Shown: positions 1 through 10,193, counted from the first letter of the stretch. The stretch: 64,000 bases of DNA from Scytonema sp. UIC 10036 (GCF_009725235.1 NZ_WJFC01000012.1:55124-119123), one strand, 5' to 3'. Program-made: numbers and translations. Notes: generated from the letters alone by a model not told the origin.

Positions 1-3000
1 ATTCCCGACAACACCTTAGGTAGTGAAAGTTCTATTGTCAATACTAATGTTGATGTGAAAGGCAGTCTTGGCGATCGCATTGACGGTGGAGCGACTCGCG
101 GGACAAGTTTGTTCCATAGCTTTGAGAAATTTAACGTCGATCCCAACGGGAGAATCTACTTTAATCCGCAAAGTGGCATTCAAAATATTTTCAGTCGAGT
201 GACAGGAACAAATCAATCAAATATTCAAGGAACACTGGGTGTGCTGAGTAGTAATGCTAACTTATTCTTCATCAATCCAAATGGCATTGTCTTTGGACTA
301 AATGCGCGTCTAGATGTGGGTGGTTCATTTTTTGCCAGTACTGCTGAGAGCTTATTGTTTGATGGATTCGAGTTTAGCGCCACCAATCCTCAAGCACTAC
401 CACCAACGTTAAATATTAATATTCCTATTGGCTTGCGTTTTCGAGATAATCCCAGCTCAATTGAGGTGCGGGGTTCCGGTCAGAATTTGGGACAAAAGAA
501 TGGTGCAGAGGCAAGTTTCAAGAACACCGATCTTAACAACGTGCCGCCAGGACAGACCGATCTAGCTTTACTCCAAGTGCCAGCAGGAAAGACTTTAGCT
601 TTTGTGGGGGGAAATGTCACTTTAGATGGTGGCGTTTTGCAAGCTCCCGGCGGTCAAGTTCAGTTGGGAGGTTTGGCAAAACAGGGAACAGTAGAGCTAA
701 AGGACAACACTTTAATCTTTCCTGAAGGAGTGCAACGAGCTGATGTAACCTTAACGAATCAAGCAGGAATCAATGTCATGGTTAATGACAACCGGAGTGG
801 TGGAAGTATTACGATTAATGGACAAAACATTAGAATTTCAACTGGCAGCTTACTAACAGCTGGCATCGCCAAAGACTTGCAAACGGATAACGCTACAGCT
901 GGAGATATTAGACTCAATGCGATTGAGTCTGTCTCGGTCACGGATAATTCAAAAATAGATAACCGTACTTATGGACAGGGGAATGCAGGCAATGTCATTA
1001 TCAATGCTGGTGAGAACGTCTTATTTAATAGAAGTAGAGCCGCAAGCCCTGCAGATTCAACGGATGCCATAGGCAATAGTGGAGACATTCGCATTACTAC
1101 CAAAACGCTCACACTTACCAATAATACAAACTTTTATACTGCTAGCGTGGCACAGGGGAATGCAGGCAACATTATCCTAAATGCGAGTAACCGCATCCAG
1201 ATCGATTCAGGAAGTCAAGTCAATAGCAGTGCAGCTGGCAACAGTCCGGTCAAGGGCAAGGGCGGAAATATTGAAATTACAACAACCCCCGGTGTTTTTT
1301 CCCTTACCAATGGCAGTCAGCTTTTCGCTGATACAAATGGAAAAGGGAATGCTGGTAATGTAATTATCAATGCCAATGAGGTCAACTTGGTCGGCCCAGA
1401 TAGTTTTATTTTTAACAGGGTACTAGCAAACGCTGAGGGAAAGGGTGGTGAAATTCGTATTAATACCAACTCGTTTGTAGCAAAAAATGGCGCTACACTC
1501 TTTGCCGCTATCTTCGGAAAAGGGGATGGTGCCAATGTCATTATTGATGCGAAAGAGCGAGTGACCTTTGATGGCAGCGTAGGATTTAATGCCATTTTTA
1601 GCCCAGTGCAAGGTGGTGCTGAGGGAAATGGCGGAGCAATCCGCATTAATACCAAATTGTTGGAACTCACTAATGGGGCTACATTCAATACCAGTGTAGA
1701 TCAAAATGGTCGGGGCAAGGGCGGAAATATTGAAATTACAGCCGGAGTGCTTTCTCTTATCAATAGGGGTCAGCTGTTGGCTGATACATCTGGAACAGGG
1801 AATGCTGGTGATGTCATTATCAAAGCCGAGCGGGTCGAGTTAGTTGGTGCAAATAGTGGTATTTATGATAGAGTACAAAAAGGCGCTGTGGCAAACGGTG
1901 GCGAAATCCGCATTAATACTAACTCGTTAGTAGCAAAAGATGGTGCAGCACTGTTTGCAGATATCAACGGAAAGGGGAATGGGGCTAATGTCATTATTGA
2001 TGCCCAAGAACAAGTGATTTTTGATGGCAGGGTAGGAGATAATAGTAGTGGCGTTCTGAGCGTAGTGCAAGGTGGTGCCGAGGGAAATAGCGGAGCAATC
2101 AGCATTAAGACCAAATTGCTTGAACTCACCAATAGAGCTACATTAAATGCGAGTCTAGCTAAAAACGGTCAGGGCAAGGGAGGAAATATAGAAATTGAAA
2201 CCGGAGTGTTTTCCCTTACCAATGGCGGTCAGCTGTTAACTGATACAGGTGGAAGAGGGAATGCTGGTGATGTAACTATCAAAGCCGAGCAAGTAGAGTT
2301 TGTTGGTGTAAACACTGGTATTTTTAATAGGGTACAAAAAGACGCTGTAGGAAATGGTGGTAAAGTCCGCATTGATACCAACTCTCTCGCAATGAGAAAG
2401 GGTGCTCAAGTGTTTGCAGATATAAGTGGAGAAGGGGCTGGTGCCAGTGTCTTTATTGATGCCAAAGAGCGAGCAACCTTTGACGGTAGAGAGCCAGTGC
2501 TCGTTGATGGCAAACCAGACTTCAGTAGTAGTGGCGTTCTGAGCGTAGTCCAAGCAAGTGCTGTGGGAAATGGCGGAGAAATCCGCGTTAATACCAAATT
2601 GCTTGAACTCACTAATGGGGCTGCATTGAATACCTCTTCTAGTGGAAATGGATCTGCAGGCGACATCAATATTAATGCTAGCGATCGCATTTTTATCCAA
2701 AATACTCAAGATTTTTCTGAAAATAACACGACTGGTATTTTCAGCTTAACAGGAGGAAATAACATATCAAACAACCCACCAGAGATTCAGATTAAAACTC
2801 GCGAGCTTTCCCTAGTTGGTAACGCTCAAATAAATGCTAGTACAACGGGGCAGAATTTAGCAGGTAATGTGATTATAGATACTGAATCCCTTTCTCTAAG
2901 TCGTGGAGCACAAATCCTTGCCGGAGTCAAAAAGGACGCACAAGGAACTGCTGGCAGTATTACAATTACATCCAAAACATTAACTGTTGAGAACCAAGGT

Positions 3001-3870
3001 AGTAGAATAGTTGTCAGCAGTCAAGGAGCGGGAAAAGCGGGGGATATTACAATTACAACAAATAGTTTGACGCTCAGCGATAGAGCGTTCATTTCAGCAG
3101 AAACACAAAGCACAGAAGGTGGTAATATCAGACTAAATGTGCGAGATGTTTTGCGGTTGCGTCAACGTAGTGGGATTTCTACAAGCGCAGAAGGGACACA
3201 ATCTGGTGGAAGTGGTGGTAACATTAATATCGACGTCCCTCTCATTGTTGCTTTTCCCGAAAATAATGACATTACTGCCAATGCTGTTAGTGGCAGAGGT
3301 GGGAATGTCAGAATTACGGTAAAAGGTTTGTTTGGAATCGCCCCCCTGAGTCGAACAGAGCTGGCGCAACGCTTGAATAAGACAGAATCCGATATCCTCA
3401 ACCCAGCTGAGCTACCAACGAGTGACATCACTGCAATTTCTCAACAACAGCCAAGGTTAGACGGTAGAGTACAACTGAACACGCCAGATATTGACCCCAA
3501 TCGAGGATTAGTAGAATTGCCAGAGGACGTCACAGATCCGACACAACAAGTGGCTCAAAATCCCTGTCAACGAGGAGTCGGTAGTACTTTTGTGGTCACT
3601 GGACGCAGTGGTTTACCGCCAAGCCCAACTCAATCTCTCAGCAGTCACAATGCACGTGTTGGTTTGCTCGAACCAGTTGCTAGTACCGCAACCTCTGCAA
3701 CTCCAAGTCAGTTAACTTCACCCTCTACCACTTCAATTGTTCAACAGCTAATACCAGCCCAAGGATGGGTACGAAATGAAAAAGGTAAGGTCGTACTTAC
3801 AGCTTATGACCATACTAGCACTGGTTCGCAACGTTCTTTACGAACAGCTACTAGCTGTGTTGCGCGTTGA
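1..3870 (+). CDS. TpsA-type filamentous haemagglutinin exoprotein, 5' partial (TpsA1)
   Basis: This is a secreted beta-helical adhesin-like protein of two-partner secretion. The reading frame is open from base 1, and its first residues (IPDNTLGSESS) match residues 30 onward of the complete paralogue at 12068, so the signal peptide lies outside the window. A GTG at 55 is an internal codon and not the start. The N-terminal TPS domain carries the NPNGIVFG motif. The middle is built of Gly/Asn-rich beta-helix turns, with three larger repeats spaced about 453 and 459 bp apart (around 1300, 1750 and 2210). The C-terminus has the NPCQRG and TSCVAR cysteine motifs shared with the paralogue. Only 48 bp, mostly an intergenic repeat, separate it from the CHAT gene. 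The family assignment is firm; the ligand is unknown. Confidence 0.93.
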   Translation: MPDNTLGSESSIVNTNVDVKGSLGDRIDGGATRGTSLFHSFEKFNVDPNGRIYFNPQSGIQNIFSRVTGTNQSNIQGTLGVLSSNANLFFINPNGIVFGLNARLDVGGSFFASTAESLLFDGFEFSATNPQALPPTLNINIPIGLRFRDNPSSIEVRGSGQNLGQKNGAEASFKNTDLNNVPPGQTDLALLQVPAGKTLAFVGGNVTLDGGVLQAPGGQVQLGGLAKQGTVELKDNTLIFPEGVQRADVTLTNQAGINVMVNDNRSGGSITINGQNIRISTGSLLTAGIAKDLQTDNATAGDIRLNAIESVSVTDNSKIDNRTYGQGNAGNVIINAGENVLFNRSRAASPADSTDAIGNSGDIRITTKTLTLTNNTNFYTASVAQGNAGNIILNASNRIQIDSGSQVNSSAAGNSPVKGKGGNIEITTTPGVFSLTNGSQLFADTNGKGNAGNVIINANEVNLVGPDSFIFNRVLANAEGKGGEIRINTNSFVAKNGATLFAAIFGKGDGANVIIDAKERVTFDGSVGFNAIFSPVQGGAEGNGGAIRINTKLLELTNGATFNTSVDQNGRGKGGNIEITAGVLSLINRGQLLADTSGTGNAGDVIIKAERVELVGANSGIYDRVQKGAVANGGEIRINTNSLVAKDGAALFADINGKGNGANVIIDAQEQVIFDGRVGDNSSGVLSVVQGGAEGNSGAISIKTKLLELTNRATLNASLAKNGQGKGGNIEIETGVFSLTNGGQLLTDTGGRGNAGDVTIKAEQVEFVGVNTGIFNRVQKDAVGNGGKVRIDTNSLAMRKGAQVFADISGEGAGASVFIDAKERATFDGREPVLVDGKPDFSSSGVLSVVQASAVGNGGEIRVNTKLLELTNGAALNTSSSGNGSAGDININASDRIFIQNTQDFSENNTTGIFSLTGGNNISNNPPEIQIKTRELSLVGNAQINASTTGQNLAGNVIIDTESLSLSRGAQILAGVKKDAQGTAGSITITSKTLTVENQGSRIVVSSQGAGKAGDITITTNSLTLSDRAFISAETQSTEGGNIRLNVRDVLRLRQRSGISTSAEGTQSGGSGGNINIDVPLIVAFPENNDITANAVSGRGGNVRITVKGLFGIAPLSRTELAQRLNKTESDILNPAELPTSDITAISQQQPRLDGRVQLNTPDIDPNRGLVELPEDVTDPTQQVAQNPCQRGVGSTFVVTGRSGLPPSPTQSLSSHNARVGLLEPVASTATSATPSQLTSPSTTSIVQQLIPAQGWVRNEKGKVVLTAYDHTSTGSQRSLRTATSCVAR

Positions 3871-3882
3871 GTTTAGACGTGG

Positions 3883-3920
3883 CTTTCTCAATCCAAAATC
3901 TAAAATCTAAAATCCAAAAT
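3883..3920. repeat. 38-bp heptamer-type intergenic repeat, copy 1
   Basis: The element starts CTTTCTCAATCC and continues as AAAATCT/AAAATCC units. It is identical over 38 bp to the inverted copy at 63309-63346 and related to the array at 20971-21008. It fills most of the gap between TpsA1 and the CHAT gene, and its last two bases are the first two bases of the CHAT ATG. Confidence 0.85.
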
Positions 3921-6693
3921 GGTATTACGTCATTTCTTCACCAGAATATACAGAAGGCGCTCTCTTTTCCTCGCAGCCTTATTATTTACCCTCTCAACAA
4001 TTTCACCTGTTATTGCCAAAGTTTCTTCACCCATCTCTATTGTCCAATCTCAGCAAGATGCCAAACAGCTTACCAAAAAAGCGAGTGAATTATACCGCCA
4101 TGGCAAGTTTGAGGAATCCGCAATGATGTGGGAACAAATAGCAAATATTTTTGCGGCTCAAAAAGATAGCTTAAACCAAGCAATGGCGTTGAGTAATCTT
4201 TCTTTGATTTATCAACAATTGGGTCAATGGAGTAAAGCTGAAAAAATACTTCAAGACAGCTTAGCTATCCTAAAAAATCAACCACAAAGCCAGGAAAAAT
4301 TTAAAATTTATGCCCAAACTTTGGATATTCAAGGAAACTTACAAAGCGAAGTAGGACAATCGGCAGATGCGTTGAAATCTTGGCAAGAAGCTACGAAAGT
4401 ATACAGCACAATAGATGAGCCAGAAAAGTTAGCTCAAAGCCAAATTAATCAGGCTCAAGCAATGCAGGATATGGGGCTTTATAGCCGTTCTTGCAATACT
4501 TTACTACAAGTATTAAGTCAAGAAATTGAGATTCAAAATTGTCAAAAACTAAGAGAACTCACTCAAGTAGAATTAGCGAAAAAGCTGGAAAAAGTCAGCA
4601 ATAATCAATATCCCATACACATACTAGTGGGATTGAGAAGCCTTGGTGAACTGTTGCGATTACAAGGTCAGCCAGAGTTAGCGGAAACTACTTTAATGTC
4701 AAGTATAAATTTGGCACAAAAACTGAATTCTCCTTTGGAAGAGGCTGCTGTGTATCTTAGTTTAGGCAATAGTTTAAGAGATATAGCAAAAGGCAAAACA
4801 GCTCGCGGCGAAGTACAGGATTATGAACAAAAAGCACTCTCCTACTATAATAAGGTAGTCGCTTTATCTCCACCGCTTATCACACGACAGCAAGCACAAC
4901 TCAATCAACTGAATTTATTGTTGAAATTTGAGGAATTTCCACAAGCAGAACAATTATGGCGATCGCTCGAGCCTCAGATAACGAGCTTACCTCCCAGTCG
5001 TGCAGGTGTCTACCTTCAAATCAACTTTGCTCATAACTTTGTTGAGCTAGCACAAAAAGATTTCTTCACAAAAGCTAATTTCCAACTTCCAACTTTAAAC
5101 AAAGTCAATGGAGTCTTATCAAGAGCATCTGAACAAGCCAGAAGTTTGGGAGACAAAAGAGCCGAAGCTTATGCATTAGGTTATCGTGGCAATTTGTATA
5201 TGGCTAACCCAATACAAAATTTGCTTCAAGCTGAAGAATTGACAAAGCAAGCTCTGCGTATTAGTTCAACTTTTGATTCTCCAGACATATCTTACCAGTT
5301 TTTCTGGCAGTTAGGACAGATACGCAGACAAAAAGGAGATATTAAAGATGCGATCGCAGCTTATACTAAAGCTTATGACGCTCTGCAATCATTACGTAAC
5401 GATCTGGTTGCACTCAATCCAGAAGTCCAATTTTCTTTTCAAAACACTGTAGAACCAGTCTATCGTGAGTTAGTCGAGTTAGACTTAGAATACGCAAAAT
5501 CTTTAAAAGATGTGGGGAAAAATCGGGAAAGTCAAGAATTTTTAGTTCAAGCCCGTAACGTCATAGAATCATTACAACTGGCTGAACTCAACAACTTTTT
5601 TAGAGAAGCTTGTGTAGAGGAAAAGCCCAAACAAATTGATAGCATAGATCGGACAGCAGCAGTTGTTTATACAATTGTGTTAAAAAACAGATTAGAGGTT
5701 ATTCTTAGCTTACCCAATCGAGAACAATCAACTCTCAGCTTTCATACACAGCAGTTTAAGCCGGGTGAATTTGAGGACACTGTAGACAAGGTACAACGTT
5801 CTCTCACAGATCCCAATAGTATCGAATCAGATTGGCGAATATACTACAAAAAGTTGTATGACTGGCTGATTCAACCTATAGAGACGGAATTGAAAAACTC
5901 TAAAGTCACAACTTTAGCTTTTGTATTGGATGCAGAGTTGCGAAACCTCCCGATGAGTATCCTTTATGATGGCGAGCAGTATCTGGTACAAAAGTATGCG
6001 ATCGCCCTAACGCCCGGTTTACAACTCGTCGATCCAAAACCAATTACAAAAGTTAATTTAAAAGTCTTCACCGCCGGACTCAGCAAAATCCGAGAGGACT
6101 TCGAGCCACATAGAGACTTTAAGCCATTAAACTATGTGGAACGCGAACTAGAACAAATCAAGAAAATTGGCCTCTCAGACCGATTGATTCTCAACGAGAA
6201 ATTCACTAGCACACAAATCAAAAAAGAAATTTTTGCTTCTCGTGTTCCTCCCCTAGTTCATTTAGCCACTCATGGTGAGTTTAGCTCTAAAGCGAGCGAG
6301 ACATTTATTCTTGCTTGGGATGAACGTATCAGTGTTAAACGCTTAGGTGACTTATTGCGAGACGATCGGTTATATCAGAGTAAACCTATCGAGTTATTAG
6401 TTCTTAGTGCTTGTGCAACAGCAAGTGGAGACAAACGGGCTGCTTTAGGACTAGCAGGAGTCGCAGTACGCTCTGGCGCTCGCAGTACCATAGCAACATT
6501 GTGGCCTGTTGTAGATGAAACCACAACACAGATTATGGGTGAATTTTACAGCCAGTTAGAACAAGCTAAGAAGATAAATTTCAGTAAAGCTCAAGCCCTG
6601 AGAAAAGCACAATTAGCTTTTATTGAGAAATACGAAAAGTACAGGCATCCTCACTTTTGGGCACCTTTTGTTCTAGTTGGAAACTGGCAATGA
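3919..6693 (+). CDS. CHAT domain-containing TPR protein with signal peptide (CHAT1)
   Basis: This is a caspase-like (CHAT, peptidase clan CD) protein predicted to be exported. An RRR-plus-hydrophobic leader ends near PVIAKV (about residue 33). TPR repeats fill roughly residues 50-500, and the CHAT domain covers about 640-924. The putative catalytic dyad is intact: His785 in ATHGEF and Cys832 in LSACATASGD. The start lies at the edge of a mobile repeat with no Shine-Dalgarno sequence, and the leader is shorter than in the paralogue at 17893, so the repeat may have replaced the original 5' end. The gene follows TpsA1 closely. CHAT-TPR proteins are known proteases in some systems (for example Csx29 and HetF relatives), but the substrate here is unknown. 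Confidence 0.9.
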   Translation: MVLRHFFTRIYRRRSLFLAALLFTLSTISPVIAKVSSPISIVQSQQDAKQLTKKASELYRHGKFEESAMMWEQIANIFAAQKDSLNQAMALSNLSLIYQQLGQWSKAEKILQDSLAILKNQPQSQEKFKIYAQTLDIQGNLQSEVGQSADALKSWQEATKVYSTIDEPEKLAQSQINQAQAMQDMGLYSRSCNTLLQVLSQEIEIQNCQKLRELTQVELAKKLEKVSNNQYPIHILVGLRSLGELLRLQGQPELAETTLMSSINLAQKLNSPLEEAAVYLSLGNSLRDIAKGKTARGEVQDYEQKALSYYNKVVALSPPLITRQQAQLNQLNLLLKFEEFPQAEQLWRSLEPQITSLPPSRAGVYLQINFAHNFVELAQKDFFTKANFQLPTLNKVNGVLSRASEQARSLGDKRAEAYALGYRGNLYMANPIQNLLQAEELTKQALRISSTFDSPDISYQFFWQLGQIRRQKGDIKDAIAAYTKAYDALQSLRNDLVALNPEVQFSFQNTVEPVYRELVELDLEYAKSLKDVGKNRESQEFLVQARNVIESLQLAELNNFFREACVEEKPKQIDSIDRTAAVVYTIVLKNRLEVILSLPNREQSTLSFHTQQFKPGEFEDTVDKVQRSLTDPNSIESDWRIYYKKLYDWLIQPIETELKNSKVTTLAFVLDAELRNLPMSILYDGEQYLVQKYAIALTPGLQLVDPKPITKVNLKVFTAGLSKIREDFEPHRDFKPLNYVERELEQIKKIGLSDRLILNEKFTSTQIKKEIFASRVPPLVHLATHGEFSSKASETFILAWDERISVKRLGDLLRDDRLYQSKPIELLVLSACATASGDKRAALGLAGVAVRSGARSTIATLWPVVDETTTQIMGEFYSQLEQAKKINFSKAQALRKAQLAFIEKYEKYRHPHFWAPFVLVGNWQ

Positions 6694-6769
6694 GCAATTG
6701 TGAGACAACAACGATAAATTGGCAAAATTGTGACTCGATCGTTGTCAGTGCTGATTGTCCCAAATTGAA

Positions 6770-6805
6770 GCTCCGCCTCAAGTTTTTGACTGTGGGAGGC
6801 GGAGC
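6770..6805. terminator. Hairpin between convergent genes
   Basis: A 10-bp inverted repeat (GCTCCGCCTC / GAGGCGGAGC) with a 16-nt loop lies between the convergent CHAT1 and fasciclin genes. There is no clear T-run, so it may be a bidirectional terminator or simply a dispersed repeat; a similar stem occurs at 22262. Confidence 0.45.
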
Positions 6806-6860
6806 CACAGGAACGAGCAGAAACCGGGTTTTTGCTCCGGGCGATCTGAACAGACTTTGC

Positions 6861-7448
6861 TTAAAATCCAGGTGGAAGAAGCACTCGATCGATTTCAACA
6901 ATGACACCATTCTGTGCTTCGAGCGACGGTGGTTTACCAGTAGCATTATTTAGCTTGATCGTACCGTTTGCCTCATCGACAGTTACTTTGACCTTGTGAC
7001 CTTCTAACAAAGTTTGTATTTCCTTACCATGTAAGTTTTCATCAGAGATTACCCCTGAAACTAAATGATATTTCAGCACTTTCAGTCGATTTTCTGGCTT
7101 GTTGTACCGCTGATACACATCTCTAGGTAGAGCCTTAAAAGCTTCATTGGTTGGAGCTAGAACTGTGAAACGACCATTCTTAAGGGTTTTAAGAAGTTGA
7201 GCTTTGTTCAATTCATAGACAAGATCGGTAAATTTCCCTTCTTGACTCAGGGTATCAGCAATGTTTTTTTGAGAGTTACGGTAGGGATAGTTACGATAAG
7301 CAGAAGGTTGGAAAAGAGCCGATGGAGGATAAAATTTAGCCAAGACAGGAACACAGATGGTGGTACTGATACCAGCAATTGCGATCGCGAAGGTAAACTT
7401 CTTCAACCAATTTTTAGGAATTGGGGTCTTTGAATTTTGAGGAAGCAT
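6861..7448 (-). CDS. Fasciclin (FAS1) domain protein, secreted (Fas1)
   Basis: This is a single FAS1-domain protein, a family of extracytoplasmic adhesion domains. The ATG at 7448 gives 195 residues and aligns the start with the paralogue at 21777; a longer TTG start at 7490 is less likely. The N-terminus has a basic, hydrophobic signal peptide ending near VLAKF. The FAS1 domain (about 60-193) contains the typical FTVLAPTNEAFKAL and LKYHLVSG segments and ends in EIDRVLLPPGF. The gene is convergent with CHAT1. The same arrangement is repeated with Fas2, which suggests that the cassette travels together. A role in surface adhesion or matrix is inferred from the family. Confidence 0.9.
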   Translation of the reverse strand: MLPQNSKTPIPKNWLKKFTFAIAIAGISTTICVPVLAKFYPPSALFQPSAYRNYPYRNSQKNIADTLSQEGKFTDLVYELNKAQLLKTLKNGRFTVLAPTNEAFKALPRDVYQRYNKPENRLKVLKYHLVSGVISDENLHGKEIQTLLEGHKVKVTVDEANGTIKLNNATGKPPSLEAQNGVIVEIDRVLLPPGF

Positions 7449-7762
7449 AAAGCGAGCACCTTTGATGTAAACGAATAAATACTTTTTCAACTTATAGTTA
7501 AGATGAAAACTTTTGCCTTTACAAAATTTTGATTCTGTGCATTATAATCCCCTTTATTGACGGGGAGTTGTTCCCACTATATATATATCAATTAAAAACT
7601 CATGAATTACGCATCTTTAAAAAACTTTTGAAAGCTATAGCAGTCCTCGGTGAGTTCGACGAAGCACTCATCAGACTTCACCCCGAACCCCACGTTGTCT
7701 CGGTTAAAAGTATCAGTACGCCTGTTCCCTGTTAAGCGTTCCTCGTTCTCTTTTTTTAAGAA

Positions 7763-9850
7763 TTATTTCAACTTCTGTAATTGTTCGCGGGGAAAACCTA
7801 ATTCAACTGCTTTGTCATAAGACTCGCGAGCTTCTTGAGTTCTCATTAAAATCTCTAAGACATAACCTCGATTAGCCCAAATATACGGGTTCTTTGGTTC
7901 TAGCTCTTTGGCTCTGTTAAAAGCATCTAGCGCATCACTGTATCGTTGTAGCTCTAGTAGTGCTAGTCCTTTGCTTTGCCAAGCAGGGGAAAAATCATTT
8001 CTCAAGTCAATGACTCTGTTAAAAGAGTCTAATGCTCCTTGATGATCTTTAAAGGATTGCGCCAGTACAATTCCTCGATTATACCAAACTTGATAATCTT
8101 GCGGACGGAGCTTGCTGGCTCGTTCGAAAGCAGAAAGGGCTTCTTCACGTTTTTCTGCACCCATAGAAAAAAGTACGTTGCCCATACCAAGTAAAGCTTC
8201 ATAAAAATTTGGATCGATTTCCAGTGCTTTTTGATAAGAAGCCAATGCATCTTTAGGGCGATTTAACTTTAGTAAAACAGTCCCTTGGTCAGTCCAAGCA
8301 ATTAAATTTTGTGGTTTTCTTTTAAGCAAAAGGTTGTAAGATGCTAACGCTTCTATATAATGTTCTCTGGCAACTTGTGGTCCCTGTACCTGTTCTGTAG
8401 CCAAACCTACTTCGTACCAAATTTTCGGATCGTCAGGTCTAATTTGCCTGAGTTGATTGAAGGAATCCGATGCTTCCTTATACTTTTGCATCCCCATATA
8501 AGCTAAGCCTTTACCACTCCAAGATTCAGCATCTTTAGAGTCAATTTCCAGGGCTTTTTCGTGCATATCTAAGGCTTCTTTATACCTACGTAATTTGTAG
8601 AGAACCTTACCTTTATTATTTAGGACTTTTACATTCTTGGGTTGTAAAGACAGGGCTTTATCATACGATCCCAAGGCTCCTGAATCACGTCCTAAGCTTA
8701 AAAGAACATCACCTCGACCTTTCCAACCTTCAACAGAATCAGGTTTCATTGCGATAAGGTTTTCAAAGTGTTCTAGAGCAGCTTCTGGTTGACGCATATC
8801 CAGTAACTGATTACCTCGATACGCGTAATAAAAGGGTCGGATAAACGGATTAATTAATTCTAAAGTGACTGCAATAACCCCTGCCACTGCTAGTAAGATG
8901 GGAATATACCAAAGTTTTAAAAAAAACTCTGAAGTTCCTTGTCGAGTTCTAGTGTTGTTTTGAGTAAAAAATGCTAATGGGGAAGTTGAGAATTGGATTG
9001 GTGGTGTATTTCCATTCAGAGAATGACGGCTTTGTCTTAGCGCGATCGCATTCAAATTGTCTAGAACTTCAACGACAGACTGGTAACGACGTTCCGGGCT
9101 GATGTATACCATTTGTGTCAAAATAGTAGCTAAGGAATCATTGCTATCAATTCCTTCAGGAAATATCACTTTGTCGTTTTGTCTATCCCGCCTTAGATTC
9201 TTCGGCTCTATGCCAGTTAACAGATGAATCGCTGTCATACCCAAGCCGTAAATATCGCTATTTAAACCCGGTCTTCCCTCCAACTGTTCTGCAGGAGCAT
9301 ATCCCGGCGTCCCAATCATAGTATGAGGTGGTAACTGCTGGTTGTAAGATGGACGAAATGAGCCTGTTGGGTACAGTTGTTTAACTGCACCAAAGTCAAT
9401 CAAGACAAACTTTTGATCGACATCTCTTCTCATGATATTGGAAGGCTTAATATCGCGATGTATTATGTTGATTTGATGAAGATGTTTTAAGATTGATAAG
9501 ATTTCGTATAAACAATTAATAACTTCCTCTCTAGACCATCGCCGATCCATAAGCTTATCCAAGGATTTGCCCTGGATATACTCTTGAACTATGTAGTAAT
9601 TGTGACATTCTTCAAAATAGTTAAGATACTTTGGGATCTGTTGACTTTGCTGTAAATAGTTAAGAATATGGGCTTCTCTTTGAAATAATCTCTTTGCTGC
9701 TTCAACATCAGCAATTTGAGGATTTAGTTTTTTGACAACGCAAGGAGGGTCGGATGATAAAGTATCTCTAGCCAAATATGTTACACCAAAACCTCCTCGT
9801 GCCAATTCTTTGATAATTTCGTAGCGTCCACCCAGTAATTCTTCGGTCAT
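7763..9850 (-). CDS. Membrane-anchored Ser/Thr protein kinase with TPR repeats
   Basis: This is a Hanks-type kinase. The kinase domain covers residues 8-270: glycine loop GGRYEIIKELARGGFG, Lys in VVKKL (about 40), catalytic HRDIKPSN (132-139), IDFGAVK (151-157) and activation-segment GTPGYAPAEQ. One membrane segment (about 313-333) follows. About ten TPR repeats (340-690) lie beyond it, presumably on the other side of the membrane. All catalytic residues are visible. The gene lies between the two TPS-CHAT-fasciclin modules, divergent from tpsB, so a regulatory link is possible but not shown. Kinase-TPR fusions are common in Nostocales. Confidence 0.93.
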   Translation of the reverse strand: MTEELLGGRYEIIKELARGGFGVTYLARDTLSSDPPCVVKKLNPQIADVEAAKRLFQREAHILNYLQQSQQIPKYLNYFEECHNYYIVQEYIQGKSLDKLMDRRWSREEVINCLYEILSILKHLHQINIIHRDIKPSNIMRRDVDQKFVLIDFGAVKQLYPTGSFRPSYNQQLPPHTMIGTPGYAPAEQLEGRPGLNSDIYGLGMTAIHLLTGIEPKNLRRDRQNDKVIFPEGIDSNDSLATILTQMVYISPERRYQSVVEVLDNLNAIALRQSRHSLNGNTPPIQFSTSPLAFFTQNNTRTRQGTSEFFLKLWYIPILLAVAGVIAVTLELINPFIRPFYYAYRGNQLLDMRQPEAALEHFENLIAMKPDSVEGWKGRGDVLLSLGRDSGALGSYDKALSLQPKNVKVLNNKGKVLYKLRRYKEALDMHEKALEIDSKDAESWSGKGLAYMGMQKYKEASDSFNQLRQIRPDDPKIWYEVGLATEQVQGPQVAREHYIEALASYNLLLKRKPQNLIAWTDQGTVLLKLNRPKDALASYQKALEIDPNFYEALLGMGNVLFSMGAEKREEALSAFERASKLRPQDYQVWYNRGIVLAQSFKDHQGALDSFNRVIDLRNDFSPAWQSKGLALLELQRYSDALDAFNRAKELEPKNPYIWANRGYVLEILMRTQEARESYDKAVELGFPREQLQKLK

Positions 9851-10193
9851 ATGACTTAGTCTTTAAATATGTAAGTATAGTTCTTAATTAAACAGGTAGA
9901 CAACACACAATAAGTAGCCGTCATCAACTGCGTATACCAAGACGAATTAAAAATGGGCATTGGGCATTGGGCATTGCACATTGGTCAAAAGTAAGGGTTT
10001 TAACCTAGATTAAGCACGGGAGTCAGCGGAGAGGTTTTGTTTTTTTTGATAAGAAAGAATTATCTATGGCAAAGATTATATGTATAAGAAGATGTGATAG
10101 ATATTTCTTAGGATAGATTTATTATATTTAACTCGGTATAATACGGCAATCGGTCTTTACTTTAAACAATTTGACTGAGGAGTGCATACTACC
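9851..10193. other. Divergent intergenic region with ATTGGGC repeats
   Basis: This 343-bp gap between the divergent kinase and tpsB genes must hold promoters for both. A short heptamer array (units GGGCATT, about 9957-9978) is present. Near its end GAGGAG (10177-10182) is a good Shine-Dalgarno sequence for tpsB. No gene was seen. Confidence 0.6.

Noticed and set aside
7529..7735. 68-codon ORF upstream of the fasciclin gene
   Set aside because: No ribosome-binding site, no family features, composition like intergenic DNA.
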